A DNA stretch of 36,400 nucleotides, from positions 29,591-65,990 of the forward strand of contig DHQX01000019.1 of assembly GCA_002411105.1 (NCBI GenBank), given 5' to 3'. The notes beneath the pieces were generated by a model. It made no database searches. It was not told where the DNA came from and saw nothing but the letters and a program-made list of their open reading frames with translations. Below, piece after piece: positions 20,945-29,284 of this stretch (the first letter of the stretch is position 1; every line of letters begins with the position of its first letter). The stretch is from Christensenella sp. UBA5327 (GTDB lineage Bacteria; Bacillota; Clostridia; Christensenellales; Aristaeellaceae). Position numbers and translations under genes: made by a program.

Positions 20945-21973
20945 TCAGCGCACGCTTTTCAAGGGGAAGGTGACACTCCAGTTGCCGGTGATGAGGCCCT
21001 CGCTGGTGACGAAGTAGCCGTAGGGTGTCAGGGATTGAAGATCCGCCCGGGGCACCTCGAAGATGTGCTCCTCAAAGCGCTGCTTGCCCTCCCCGTCCGC
21101 CGCGAAGGATATGTTTGCTGCGCTGCGGATAACGGCGCCATCCCCGCTTTTGAAATAGATGTAGCCGTGGTTGTCGGTTTCCAGCACGTTCTCAAACTGG
21201 AGCTGGATGTGCAGCTGGCCTGCCACATAGCCCATGGCGGTGATCGATACCCCTTTGACGGGTGAATACAGCGCGCCGGTTGAGGAGAGGACGCGAAAGT
21301 CCTCTCGATCAGGGTCAAACCCTTCCCCGCCCCCGCCAAATACCTGGGTGGGCTTCATGGTATCCGCTTCTGTGCTGATCCCCGCCAGGTCCAGCCCCGG
21401 CAGCGCCGCGTCAAAGGTTTGCTTTTTGCCCAGAAGCTGCCTGAGGTCAAAGGTGATCTTGTCACCCACAATCTCCTGGCTATCATGCTGGGCGATGATG
21501 ACCAGGAAGGAGGCGGTTTTGGTCTGGGGGTCATAGCCCACATTCTCGCAGTATCCACTGCTCTCAAAGGGGGCATTGATGCCGTAGCTGTCAAACAGGT
21601 CGGTGGTCCGGTCAATCCGGTCGTGGGTCAGGTCCTGAACCGAAAGGTAAACCTTGGCTTCATTCCCTTGCACCTGGGCCGAGATCACCTCAAGCTTGAT
21701 GCCCTGATCCTCGCTGACAAGCCTGAGCGGCTTTAGCCGCTGGGCGACGGCAGGGGAGAGGGCATAGAGCAGCTTGTAGGCCGGTTCATAGTCAGACGCT
21801 GCCAGGGCGGATACCGACAGGGCAAAGACCACCAGGATGGCGGCGGCAAATACCAGTGCTTTTTTCACGGTGAAATATCTCCTTGTTGTGTGTTCCTGTG
21901 GGGCGGCGCTGGAAATCAGCCCGTCGCTGATGTTTCCGATGGCCTGAAGCAGCCTTTCGCTTCTCTTTGTCAT
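20945..21973 (-). CDS. DUF4179-type membrane protein, probable anti-sigma partner
   Basis: A 342-residue protein with a cytoplasmic head (1-38, including RRYFTVKK), one transmembrane segment (about 39-60, ALVFAAAILVVFALSVSALA) and a large extracellular part, as in DUF4179 proteins encoded next to ECF sigma factors. The outer part contains a beta-rich region with YLSVQDLTHDRIDRTTD and a long C-terminal domain. The ATG overlaps the sigma factor stop as ATGA; GGAGGAAGG lies upstream at a rather long distance. By arrangement it should hold the sigma factor at the membrane or sense envelope conditions (inference). No zinc anti-sigma motif (HxxxCxxC) is visible. Confidence 0.75.
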   Translation of the reverse strand: MTKRSERLLQAIGNISDGLISSAAPQEHTTRRYFTVKKALVFAAAILVVFALSVSALAASDYEPAYKLLYALSPAVAQRLKPLRLVSEDQGIKLEVISAQVQGNEAKVYLSVQDLTHDRIDRTTDLFDSYGINAPFESSGYCENVGYDPQTKTASFLVIIAQHDSQEIVGDKITFDLRQLLGKKQTFDAALPGLDLAGISTEADTMKPTQVFGGGGEGFDPDREDFRVLSSTGALYSPVKGVSITAMGYVAGQLHIQLQFENVLETDNHGYIYFKSGDGAVIRSAANISFAADGEGKQRFEEHIFEVPRADLQSLTPYGYFVTSEGLITGNWSVTFPLKSVR

Positions 21974-22530
21974 AGGGTGACACCTTCCTCCCTCAGATGG
22001 GTTTTCAGCTGTTGTCTGGTCCGGTGCAGCATGGAGGCGACCTTGCTGGGGCTCATTCCATAGTCATCCGCGATTTGCTTGATGGGGGAGAGATACCAGT
22101 ACCGGCGGATAAAGACCTCACGCTTGAGCCGGGGCGTGGCATGGAGAAAATTCTCGATGCTTCTGACCAGCGCCCTTTCATCAAAGGCCTGTTCCACGCC
22201 GCCGGCCGCGGGGAGGCAGTCCGCCAGCTCGCTTAAGGCCAGGGCGGTCTGCCCCATGCCGCGCTTCCGGGCGGTGTTTTTGTGATACCGGTCAAGGGAA
22301 AGGTTGCGGGTGATCCTGCCGAGAAAGGCGCTCAGGCAGTTGGGCCGCTGGGGTGGCATGGCATCCCAGGCCCTGAGGTAGGCATCGCTTAGGCATTCCT
22401 CCGCGTCCTGGTCGTTGTGCAGGATGTTAAAGGCGATGCTGTGGCAATACCTGCCGTACTTGTCTGCGGTTTGCGCGATCGCCTGCTCTGAGCGCGCCCA
22501 GTACAGGTCTATGATCTGTGCATCATCCAT
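21970..22530 (-). CDS. ECF-type RNA polymerase sigma factor
   Basis: A 186-residue sigma-70 family protein. Region 2 is at about 20-85 (DKYGRYCHSIAFNILHNDQD, AEECLSDAYLRAWDAMPP, FLGRITRNLSLDRYHK) and region 4 at about 125-183 (RLKREVFIRRYWYLSPIKQI, DDYGMSPSKVASMLHRTRQQ). Regions 1 and 3 are absent, as usual for ECF factors. AAGGAG lies before the ATG. A promoter with an ECF-like -10 CGTCTA lies upstream, so autoregulation is likely. Its operon partner is the DUF4179 membrane protein, and the lipase-like gene may be a target. Confidence 0.88.
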   Translation of the reverse strand: MDDAQIIDLYWARSEQAIAQTADKYGRYCHSIAFNILHNDQDAEECLSDAYLRAWDAMPPQRPNCLSAFLGRITRNLSLDRYHKNTARKRGMGQTALALSELADCLPAAGGVEQAFDERALVRSIENFLHATPRLKREVFIRRYWYLSPIKQIADDYGMSPSKVASMLHRTRQQLKTHLREEGVTL

Positions 22531-22572
22531 GTGCGCTCTCCTTCCCTGGGTGTAAAAGGCCTTTCATCCCTA

Positions 22573-22600
22573 TAGACGGGAAATAGCCCGTGGCATTGCA
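22573..22600 (-). promoter_or_regulatory. ECF-type promoter of the sigma factor operon
   Basis: On the minus strand TGCAAT (22600-22595) and CGTCTA (22578-22573) are 16 bases apart. The CGTC -10 and 16-base spacer fit ECF promoters better than sigma-70 ones, suggesting the sigma factor drives its own gene. Confidence 0.5.
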
Positions 22601-22678
22601 ATTGCGGGATGATTTCGGCGATCCATCAAAATAATACCATGGGAGAGGTCCTTTCGCGTGGTAACTTGGCCCCGGCTA

Positions 22679-22687
22679 TGGTATAAT
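22679..22687 (+). promoter_or_regulatory. Extended -10 promoter of the CBS-domain protein gene
   Basis: TGGTATAAT forms an extended -10 (TGN plus a perfect TATAAT at 22682-22687). The -35 is poor, as allowed for extended -10 promoters. The transcript would start near 22694, before GGGGAG. Confidence 0.6.
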
Positions 22688-22716
22688 GCCCGCAAAGAAA
22701 GGGGAGATTGCGTCTT

Positions 22717-24057
22717 ATGGACCCTGGGCCTACCGGCATACACGTGGTGATTCAACTGCTTATTCTCCTGATATATATTCTGCTTTCCATGGCGGATGCG
22801 GCTGCACAGTCTATCAGCCTCAGCCGCCACCGCAAGGCCGCTGAGGGGGAGGAAACCCAGCTGACCCCCATCCGGGAGCAGGCGGAGACCCTGCTTACCG
22901 CCCCCAGCGCCATCCGTTTTGGCATGATGTTCCTGCTGCTGGTGTCCTTTGGCCTGTTCACCTGGCAGGCGGCTTTGCCCCTGGCCCATGCGGTGGTGGC
23001 CAGCTGGGGCAAAAGCTGGGGCTGGGTCAAGGATAATCCGGCCCTGGTCACCTGGCTTACGCTGTTGGTGCTCAGCCTCCTGTACCTGTTTGTGTTCCAG
23101 CTTCTGGGCAGCCAGCTGCCCCGGCGCCTGGCCATGCAAAAGCCCAAGGGCACCGCACGGCGCGTGTTTCCCATCGCCCGGCTTATCCACCGGCTGTTTC
23201 ATCCCATGGCACAAACGGTTGACCGCACGGTGAACGCCATCCTCAGGCTCTTTAAGGTGGAGGTGATGCAGCCCACCGAGGAGATCACCGAGGACGAGAT
23301 CCGGATGCTGGTTGATGTGGGCGAGGAGAAGGGCGCCATCCAGGAGGCGGAGCGGGAGATGATTGAGAACGTCTTTGAGTTCAACAACATGACCGCCGCC
23401 GAGTGCATGACCCACCGCACCGATGTCTACGCCGTGTGGATTGATGACACGGTGGAGGAGATCATCCACATGATCACCGACAGCGGGCTGTCCCGCTTCC
23501 CGGTGTATGAGGAGGACCTGGACCACATCATCGGCACCCTCACCACCAGGGACTATCTCCTGAACCTCCTGGAGCCTGAGCCCAAGCCGCTCAAGGACTT
23601 GCTGCGGGAGGCCCGCTACGTGCCGGAATCAGTCCGCACCGATGTGCTCTTCCGGGATATGCAGCAGGGCAACTACCACCTGGCGATCGTAGTGGACGAG
23701 TATGGCGGCACCAGCGGGCTGATCACCATGGAGGACCTGCTGGAGGAAATCGTGGGTAACATCTATGACGAGTATGACCCGCAGGAAGAGACCGACTTTA
23801 CGCCGCTGGGCGAAAACCACTGGCGGGTGGCCGGGACCCTGGATGTGGAAACCTTTAACGACAAGACCGGGCTTGAGCTGCCGCTGGATGATGAGTATGA
23901 CACCATCGGCGGGCTGATTTTAAGCCATATGTCGGCTATCCCCGAGGAGGGCAGCCAGCCGGAGCTGAGCTTTGACGGGCTCACCTTCAAGGTGGAAAGC
24001 GTGCAGGACAGGCGCATCGCCTGGGTGGAGGTAACAAAAACCAACGATGAAACATGA
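22717..24057 (+). CDS. CorC/HlyC-type membrane protein with CBS pair
   Basis: A 446-residue protein. The N-terminal half (1-150) has three to four hydrophobic segments, as in the DUF21 membrane domain. Residues about 185-330 carry TEDEIRMLVDVGEEKGAI, REMIENVFEFNNMTAAECM and the paired CBS domains (SRFPVYEEDLDHIIGTLT, HLAIVVDEYGGTSGLITMED). The C-terminal 90 residues form the CorC/HlyC domain (WRVAGTLDVETFNDKTGLEL, YDTIGGLILSHM). Members are linked to Mg2+/Co2+ efflux or membrane ion balance, and the CBS pair would bind adenine nucleotides. I chose ATG 22717 (ten bases after GGGGAG) over TTG 22708, which is too close to it. It overlaps the next gene by 11 bases. Confidence 0.85.
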   Translation: MDPGPTGIHVVIQLLILLIYILLSMADAAAQSISLSRHRKAAEGEETQLTPIREQAETLLTAPSAIRFGMMFLLLVSFGLFTWQAALPLAHAVVASWGKSWGWVKDNPALVTWLTLLVLSLLYLFVFQLLGSQLPRRLAMQKPKGTARRVFPIARLIHRLFHPMAQTVDRTVNAILRLFKVEVMQPTEEITEDEIRMLVDVGEEKGAIQEAEREMIENVFEFNNMTAAECMTHRTDVYAVWIDDTVEEIIHMITDSGLSRFPVYEEDLDHIIGTLTTRDYLLNLLEPEPKPLKDLLREARYVPESVRTDVLFRDMQQGNYHLAIVVDEYGGTSGLITMEDLLEEIVGNIYDEYDPQEETDFTPLGENHWRVAGTLDVETFNDKTGLELPLDDEYDTIGGLILSHMSAIPEEGSQPELSFDGLTFKVESVQDRRIAWVEVTKTNDET

Positions 24058-24901
24058 CCTGATCATTGTGGGCGGGGGCGTGGCGGGCTGCGCCGCTGCC
24101 ATCACGGCCCGCCAGCGCAACCTGGACACCCTGATCATCGCCTCGGGCGGCGGCGCCCTCTCAAAAACCAAGCGGATCGACAACTACCCGGGGTTCCCTG
24201 AAATCTCAGGCCCGGAGCTGCTTGAAAAGCTGCGGGCACACGCCAGGCAGATGGGCGCTGCGTTCAAGACCCAACTAGTGCGCCGGGTGATGCCCATGGG
24301 GGAGACCCTCTCGGTGCTGGCGGACAACGACCTGTATGAGGCGAAAACCGTCATCCTGGCCATGGGCACCGCCCGGGTGAGGATGCTGCCCGGGGAGGAG
24401 GCCCTGGTGGGGCAGGGGGTCAGCTACTGCGCCACCTGCGACGGCATGTTCTATCAGGATGGCGAGGTGATCGTCATCGGCGCCCATGAGGAGGCGGTGG
24501 AGGAGGCAGACTACCTGGCCACCCTGGCCCGGGTCAATTATATCAAGGAAAGGCCCCATAACACGGGGGCGCTGGCGGAGGGCATCGCCCTCCTGCCGGG
24601 GAAACCCTTGAAACTGTATGAAAAGGGCGAGAAAATCGCCCTGGAGACCGACCAGGGCGAGGTGGTGGCCGACGGCGTGTTCATCCTGCGCCCGGCCGTG
24701 GCCATGACCCAGCTTATCCCCGAGGTGGCGGCTGAAAACGGCGCCATCACGGTTGATAAACACCTGGCAACCTCTGTCCCCGGCGTGTTCGCGGCGGGGG
24801 ATATCCTGGGCGCGCCCCTGCAGGCCGGCAAGGCCGTGGGGGAGGGCACCGTGGCGGCGCTGTCCGCTGCCAGCTACCTGCTCAAATCCGCCCCCCAATG
24901 A
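24047..24901 (+). CDS. Thioredoxin-reductase-like flavoprotein lacking NADPH-binding motifs
   Basis: A 284-residue FAD enzyme of the thioredoxin reductase fold. FAD binding: GGGVAG at 9-14 and the late AAGDI block. The redox-active pair is CATC at 128-131 within SYCATCDG. In normal thioredoxin reductases the next domain has GGGDSA and HRR for NADPH; here these positions read GAHEEA (145-150) and KERP (167-170). The motif loss matches the ferredoxin-dependent flavin thioredoxin reductases known from clostridia, so ferredoxin is the probable electron source (inference). At 284 residues it is shorter than the usual 305-320. The ATG at 24047 overlaps the upstream gene by 11 bases; no thioredoxin gene is adjacent. 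Confidence 0.8.
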   Translation: MKHDLIIVGGGVAGCAAAITARQRNLDTLIIASGGGALSKTKRIDNYPGFPEISGPELLEKLRAHARQMGAAFKTQLVRRVMPMGETLSVLADNDLYEAKTVILAMGTARVRMLPGEEALVGQGVSYCATCDGMFYQDGEVIVIGAHEEAVEEADYLATLARVNYIKERPHNTGALAEGIALLPGKPLKLYEKGEKIALETDQGEVVADGVFILRPAVAMTQLIPEVAAENGAITVDKHLATSVPGVFAAGDILGAPLQAGKAVGEGTVAALSAASYLLKSAPQ

Positions 24902-24912
24902 AAGGACCATCC

Positions 24913-25938
24913 ATGAAGAAAACCCTGACGATTCTGGTGTTGATACTGTGCCTGATTGTTTCCGCGGCCTCAGCCGCCCCCGCCCGGCAGCGCAGCGAGC
25001 CCTTTGGGCTAAGCGATGCTGAGCTGATGGCGGTGCAGCCGCTGGTCAATGCCGTGGCCTATGCCGCCATCCAGACCGATACCATGCGCTACGCCCGGGG
25101 CACAGCGCCCGCCCAGGCGCTGGTGGGCGCGGTGTTGACCCGCGCCCTTCAGGAGCGGATGTTCCCGGTGGAGATCGCGGGCAGCACCCTGGCCCTCACA
25201 GACGCCCAGGTGAAGGACATGACGGCCAGGCTTTTTGCTTCTGAGGATATCCCCCTGATCACGCCGGCTGAGGGCGGGCTCTCCCTTGACCTGACTGCGC
25301 AAACCGACTTCATTGGCGTGCATGTCTATGCTGCGGGCGAGGACCAGACGGGGGAGCTTACCCTCAGCGGGGATCTTTACCGCCTCAGCGGCATCGAGGG
25401 GATGGCTGAGGACGCGCCGGAGGACAGCATCAGGTGGCTGGGGAATATCAGCCTGGTGCTGAAAAAGGCCCAGGACACCCCCGCGGGCCACACCCTGGTC
25501 AGCTTTGATATCCCCGAGCGCTACCAGGCGACCGGTTTCCACCAGATCATCGATGAGGACAACGGCTTTGAGCTGAGCTACCCCGATATCTTCCCCGTGC
25601 ATGAGGAGCCGCTGGCGCCCGGCGAGGCGCTGACGCTGGTGAGCGCTGACGGCGCTTCCAGGCTCACGGTCAGCTTTGTGCCGGGGACGCTGGAGGAGCT
25701 GCAGGCCGCCTGGCAGGCTGAAACCGGGCACCTGGAGCACACCAAGGTCTGGGTCACACAGCATGGCCAGCTCACCCTCCAGGGGCCCGGCGAAAAGCGC
25801 CTGGCGCTGCCGGATGAGCAGGCGGGGCAGTGCGTGGTGCTCACCTATACCCACCCTGAGGCGGGGCCCCATGAGCACGGCCTGTACTGGGAGTTTTTGG
25901 AGAACTCCTTCGTGGTCTACGCCCACGCCGCGGGCTGA
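24913..25938 (+). CDS. Secreted protein of unknown function
   Basis: I do not recognise this 341-residue protein. The signal peptide is about residues 1-22 (KKTLTILVLILCLIVSAASA). I chose the ATG at 24913 because AAAGGA lies six bases upstream; the ATG at 24898 overlaps the previous stop but has no site. The mature part looks like two domains: an alpha/beta first half (about 25-190) ending in KAQDTPAGHTLVSFDIP, and a second half with FELSYPDIFPVHEEP and VSFVPGTLEELQAAW, the latter resembling the small lipoprotein-like domains that sense or bind ligands. No catalytic motif is visible. It is last in the operon with the CBS protein and the flavoprotein, before a clear terminator. Confidence 0.65.
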   Translation: MKKTLTILVLILCLIVSAASAAPARQRSEPFGLSDAELMAVQPLVNAVAYAAIQTDTMRYARGTAPAQALVGAVLTRALQERMFPVEIAGSTLALTDAQVKDMTARLFASEDIPLITPAEGGLSLDLTAQTDFIGVHVYAAGEDQTGELTLSGDLYRLSGIEGMAEDAPEDSIRWLGNISLVLKKAQDTPAGHTLVSFDIPERYQATGFHQIIDEDNGFELSYPDIFPVHEEPLAPGEALTLVSADGASRLTVSFVPGTLEELQAAWQAETGHLEHTKVWVTQHGQLTLQGPGEKRLALPDEQAGQCVVLTYTHPEAGPHEHGLYWEFLENSFVVYAHAAG

Positions 25939-25960
25939 GCGGGCTTTGATGCAAACGCTG

Positions 25961-25986
25961 CGGCGGAGGAAATATCCGCCGTTTTT
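25961..25986 (+). terminator. Intrinsic terminator before tdh
   Basis: CGGCGGA (25961-25967) pairs with TCCGCCG (25975-25981) around a 7-base loop, followed by TTTTT. It closes the operon 22717-25938. With only 33 bases to the tdh start, tdh either has a promoter overlapping this region or depends on read-through. Confidence 0.85.
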
Positions 25987-26019
25987 AACCATGAATGACC
26001 ATAAAGGAGGGACTTTCGC

Positions 26020-27060
26020 ATGTTGATGGATGCCCTGGTGAAGGCCAAGGCGGCGCCCGGCCTTGAGCTTCAGCGCGTGGAAAAACCCGTGCCCGGGCCC
26101 CGGGATGTGCTGATCAAGGTGCTCAAGACCGCTATTTGTGGCACGGACCTGCACATCTACAACTGGGACGCCTGGAGCCAGGCGCATATCGCGCCGCCGC
26201 TTGTCATCGGCCACGAGTTTGTGGGCCAGATCGAGGGCATGGGCAGCGAAGTGGAGCACTTCCGCCCGGGGCAGGTCGTGTCGGGCGAGGGGCACATCGT
26301 GTGCGGCCAGTGCAGGAACTGCCGGGCCGGGCGCGGCCAGTGGTGCATGGCGCATCAGAGCGTGGGCGTCAGCCGCCCGGGGGCCTTTGCCCAATATCTG
26401 GTGATCCCCGCGTCCAACTGCATCCCCATCGCCGATGGCATCGACCTGGAGGTGGTGGCCTTCTTTGACGCCCTGGGCAACGCCACCCATACGGCGCTGA
26501 GCTTTGACGCGGTGGGGGAGGACATCCTCATCACCGGCGCCGGCCCCATTGGCATGATGGCCTGCGCCATCGCGCGCCACATCGGCGCGCGCCACGTGGT
26601 GGCCACCGATTTGAGCGATTACCGGCTGGGCCTGGCCAAGAAGCTGGGCGCCACCCGCACGGTGAATGTCACCCGGGAGAAGCTGGAGGATGTGGTCCGT
26701 GAGCTGGGCATGACCGAGGGCTTTGACGTGGGGCTTGAGATGTCAGGCGCGGTATCGGCGCTTGAGTCCATGATCGCCGCCATGCGAAACGGGGGCGAGA
26801 TAGCGCTGCTTGGCCTGTTCGCCCAGAAGCCCCAGCTTGACATGAGCCAGATTATTCTCAAGGGCCTGGGCCTCCGGGGCATTTACGGCAGGCGCATGTA
26901 TGAGACCTGGTATAAGATGGCTGCCATGGTGCAAAGCGGGCTTGATCTGCAGCCGCTGATCACCCACCGCTTCCCCTACACACGCTTTGAAGAGGCCTTT
27001 ACCATCATGAAAACCGGGAATAGCGGCAAGATCATTCTGGAATGGAGCGACAAACAATGA
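26020..27060 (+). CDS. tdh: L-threonine 3-dehydrogenase
   Basis: A 346-residue zinc-dependent medium-chain dehydrogenase that oxidises L-threonine to 2-amino-3-ketobutyrate with NAD+. It follows E. coli Tdh closely through its length: TAICGTDLHIYNWD with the catalytic-zinc Cys40, GHE at 64-66, the structural-zinc cysteines 95, 98, 101 and 109, GAGPIG at 173-178 in the NAD fold, and the conserved EGFDVGLEMSGA and YGRRMYETWYKM blocks. GGAGG lies nine bases before the ATG; a second ATG two codons later is possible. It overlaps kbl by four bases, the usual pair for threonine breakdown to glycine and acetyl-CoA. Confidence 0.95.
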   Translation: MLMDALVKAKAAPGLELQRVEKPVPGPRDVLIKVLKTAICGTDLHIYNWDAWSQAHIAPPLVIGHEFVGQIEGMGSEVEHFRPGQVVSGEGHIVCGQCRNCRAGRGQWCMAHQSVGVSRPGAFAQYLVIPASNCIPIADGIDLEVVAFFDALGNATHTALSFDAVGEDILITGAGPIGMMACAIARHIGARHVVATDLSDYRLGLAKKLGATRTVNVTREKLEDVVRELGMTEGFDVGLEMSGAVSALESMIAAMRNGGEIALLGLFAQKPQLDMSQIILKGLGLRGIYGRRMYETWYKMAAMVQSGLDLQPLITHRFPYTRFEEAFTIMKTGNSGKIILEWSDKQ

Positions 27061-28238
27061 AAAAAGCACTGCAAGTATTTGAGCGCCAGCTGGAGGACAT
27101 CAAGGCCGCCGGCACCTTTAAGAGCGAGCGGGTCATCCTGGGCCCCCAGCGCTCAAAGATCGATACCACCCAGACCGACGGGGTCATCAACCTCTGCGCC
27201 AACAACTACCTGGGCCTGTCCAATGACTGGCGGCTCATCCAGGCGGCCAAGGCCAGCTATGACAGCTGGGGCCTGGGGCTGTCCAGCGTGCGTTTCATCT
27301 GCGGCACCCAGTTGATCCACAAAAAGCTGGAGAGCCGGCTGGCGAACTTCCTGCAAATGGATGACGTGATCCTCTACTCCTCCTGCTTTGACGCCAACGG
27401 CGGCCTGTTTGAAACCCTGCTGGGGGAGGAGGATGCCGTCATTTCTGACGCCCTCAACCACGCCTCCATCATCGATGGGGTCAGGCTATGCAAGGCTCGC
27501 CGCCTGCGCTATGCCAACTCTGACATGGCAGAATTGGAGCAGCACCTGAAGGACAGCCAGGACGCCCGGATCAGGCTGATTGTCACCGACGGCGTGTTCT
27601 CTATGGATGGCTATGTGGCCAAACTGCAGGAGGTCTGCGACCTGGCCGACAGGTATGACGCCCTGGTGATGGTGGACGACAGCCACGCCACCGGCTTCAT
27701 GGGGGAGACCGGCCGGGGCACCCACGAGCACTGTGGGGTGATGGGCCGGGTGGACATCATCACCAGCACCTTTGGCAAGGCCTTAGGCGGCGCATCCGGC
27801 GGGTTCACCGCCGCCCGGCAGCCCATTGTGGATCTTTTGCGCCAGCGCTCCCGGCCCTATCTGTTCAGCAACACCCTGGCCCCCGCCATCTGTGCGGCCA
27901 CCCTCAAGGTGATTGACCTGCTGGAGGCCTCCACCGACCTGCGCGACCGGGTGCACGAAAACGCCAGGTATTTCCGGGCGGGCATGGAAAAGGTGGGCTT
28001 TGAGCTGCTGCCGGGTGAGCATCCCATCGTGCCGGTGATGTTTTATGACGCCCACAAGGCGGCCGAGGCTGCCGCGCGGATGCTGGATTATGGGGTCTAT
28101 GTGATCGCCTTCTCCTACCCGGTGGTGCCCGAGGGCAAAGCCCGCATCCGCACCCAGATTTCCGCCGCCCACAGCCACAAGGACCTGGACCAGGCGGTGA
28201 AAGCCTTCGCCCGGGTCAAAAAGGATATGAAATTATAA
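27057..28238 (+). CDS. kbl: Glycine C-acetyltransferase (2-amino-3-ketobutyrate CoA ligase)
   Basis: A 393-residue PLP enzyme that splits 2-amino-3-ketobutyrate with CoA into glycine and acetyl-CoA, completing the Tdh pathway. The PLP lysine is Lys241 in TSTFGKALGG; the aspartate block VMVDDSHATGFMG (205-217) and SDALNHASIIDG (130-141) are typical of alpha-oxoamine synthases. The N-terminus matches Kbl with NLCANNYLGLS. The ATG at 27057 overlaps the tdh stop as ATGA and has GGAG upstream; the frame extends to 27042 but that start lacks a good site. The length is close to E. coli Kbl (398). The neighbouring tdh makes Kbl rather than another oxoamine synthase the best call. Confidence 0.95.
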   Translation: MKKALQVFERQLEDIKAAGTFKSERVILGPQRSKIDTTQTDGVINLCANNYLGLSNDWRLIQAAKASYDSWGLGLSSVRFICGTQLIHKKLESRLANFLQMDDVILYSSCFDANGGLFETLLGEEDAVISDALNHASIIDGVRLCKARRLRYANSDMAELEQHLKDSQDARIRLIVTDGVFSMDGYVAKLQEVCDLADRYDALVMVDDSHATGFMGETGRGTHEHCGVMGRVDIITSTFGKALGGASGGFTAARQPIVDLLRQRSRPYLFSNTLAPAICAATLKVIDLLEASTDLRDRVHENARYFRAGMEKVGFELLPGEHPIVPVMFYDAHKAAEAAARMLDYGVYVIAFSYPVVPEGKARIRTQISAAHSHKDLDQAVKAFARVKKDMKL

Positions 28239-28260
28239 CGCAATGAAGGAAGGACGCAAC

Positions 28261-29265
28261 ATGAGCCAGGAAACCCGCAAGCCGGTCCTGTTCTCGGGCA
28301 TTCAGCCCTCAGGCCATATCACGCTTGGCAACTACATCGGCGCCATGCGCAACTTCAAATTGCTGGAGGATCAGCACGACTGCCTGTTTTGCATCGTTGA
28401 CCTGCATGCCTTGACCGTCAGGCAGGATCCGGCGAGCCTGCGCAGGCAGACGCTGGAATTGGCGGCGCTTTACATCGCGGCGGGGCTCAACCCGGAGCAG
28501 TCCATCATCTATGCCCAGAGCCATGTGCCCCAGCACGCGGAACTCAGCTGGATCCTCAACTGCTTCACCTACATGGGCGAGCTTTCCCGTATGACCCAGT
28601 TCAAGGACAAGGCCAAAAAGCACCAGGACAATATCAACGCGGGGCTTTTCACCTACCCGGTCTTGATGGCAGCTGACATCCTGCTCTATCAGACCAATGT
28701 GGTGCCCGTGGGCGCCGACCAAAAGCAGCATATCGAGATCACCCGGGACATCGCCCAGCGCTTCAACGCCATTCACCCCGGCGTTTTCACGGTGCCGGAG
28801 GGCTATATCCCCAAGCAGACCGCCAAGATCATGAGCCTGACGGAGCCGGAGAAGAAGATGTCCAAGTCCGACCCTGAGGACAGCCTCATCGCCATCACCG
28901 ATAGCCCGGATGTCATCCGCCGCAAGATCAGGCGCGCGGTGACCGATTCCGAGGCGGTGATCCGCTTTGACGCGAAGAACAAGCCGGGGGTCTCCAACCT
29001 GCTGACCATTCTCTCGGTTCTGGGCGGCGAGAAGGTGCCCAAGATCTGTGAGCGCCTGGAGGGCAAGGGCTATGGCGCGCTCAAGGAAGAGACCGCGGAG
29101 GCGGTGGTGAGCGCCCTGGAGCCGGTGCAGCGCCGTTATCAGGAGCTGATGAGCGACAAGGCCTACCTGGCGGCCACCCTGTCAAACAACGCCCAGCGCG
29201 CCCAGAAGCTGGCGCAGCGGACGCTTTCTAAAGTCTACAAAAAGCTGGGGCTTTACCAGCCCTGA
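28261..29265 (+). CDS. trpS: Tryptophanyl-tRNA synthetase
   Basis: A 334-residue class I synthetase that charges tRNA-Trp. It carries the HIGH-like motif PSGHITLGN (16-24) after LFSGIQ, and KMSKS at 199-203. Further typical blocks are GELSRMTQFKDKAKKH, FTYPVLMAADILLY and VPVGADQKQHIEITRDIAQR. Length is normal for bacterial TrpS. I chose the ATG at 28261 with GGAAGGA seven bases upstream, not the ATG at 28243. It is 22 bases after kbl. I see no T-box in this short gap; the gene appears to be carried on the tdh-kbl transcript. Confidence 0.97.
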   Translation: MSQETRKPVLFSGIQPSGHITLGNYIGAMRNFKLLEDQHDCLFCIVDLHALTVRQDPASLRRQTLELAALYIAAGLNPEQSIIYAQSHVPQHAELSWILNCFTYMGELSRMTQFKDKAKKHQDNINAGLFTYPVLMAADILLYQTNVVPVGADQKQHIEITRDIAQRFNAIHPGVFTVPEGYIPKQTAKIMSLTEPEKKMSKSDPEDSLIAITDSPDVIRRKIRRAVTDSEAVIRFDAKNKPGVSNLLTILSVLGGEKVPKICERLEGKGYGALKEETAEAVVSALEPVQRRYQELMSDKAYLAATLSNNAQRAQKLAQRTLSKVYKKLGLYQP

Positions 29266-29284
29266 CCCTGATGGAGGGACGCCC

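Noticed and set aside
22570..23526. A 318-codon minus-strand frame opposite the CBS protein gene
   Set aside because: It is antisense to a clear CorC/HlyC gene and rich in His, Gln and Gly, as expected for shadows in GC-rich DNA.
25009..26595. A 528-codon minus-strand frame across the secreted protein and tdh
   Set aside because: It spans two well-supported plus-strand genes and a terminator. The composition is that of a codon-bias shadow and no family motif is seen.
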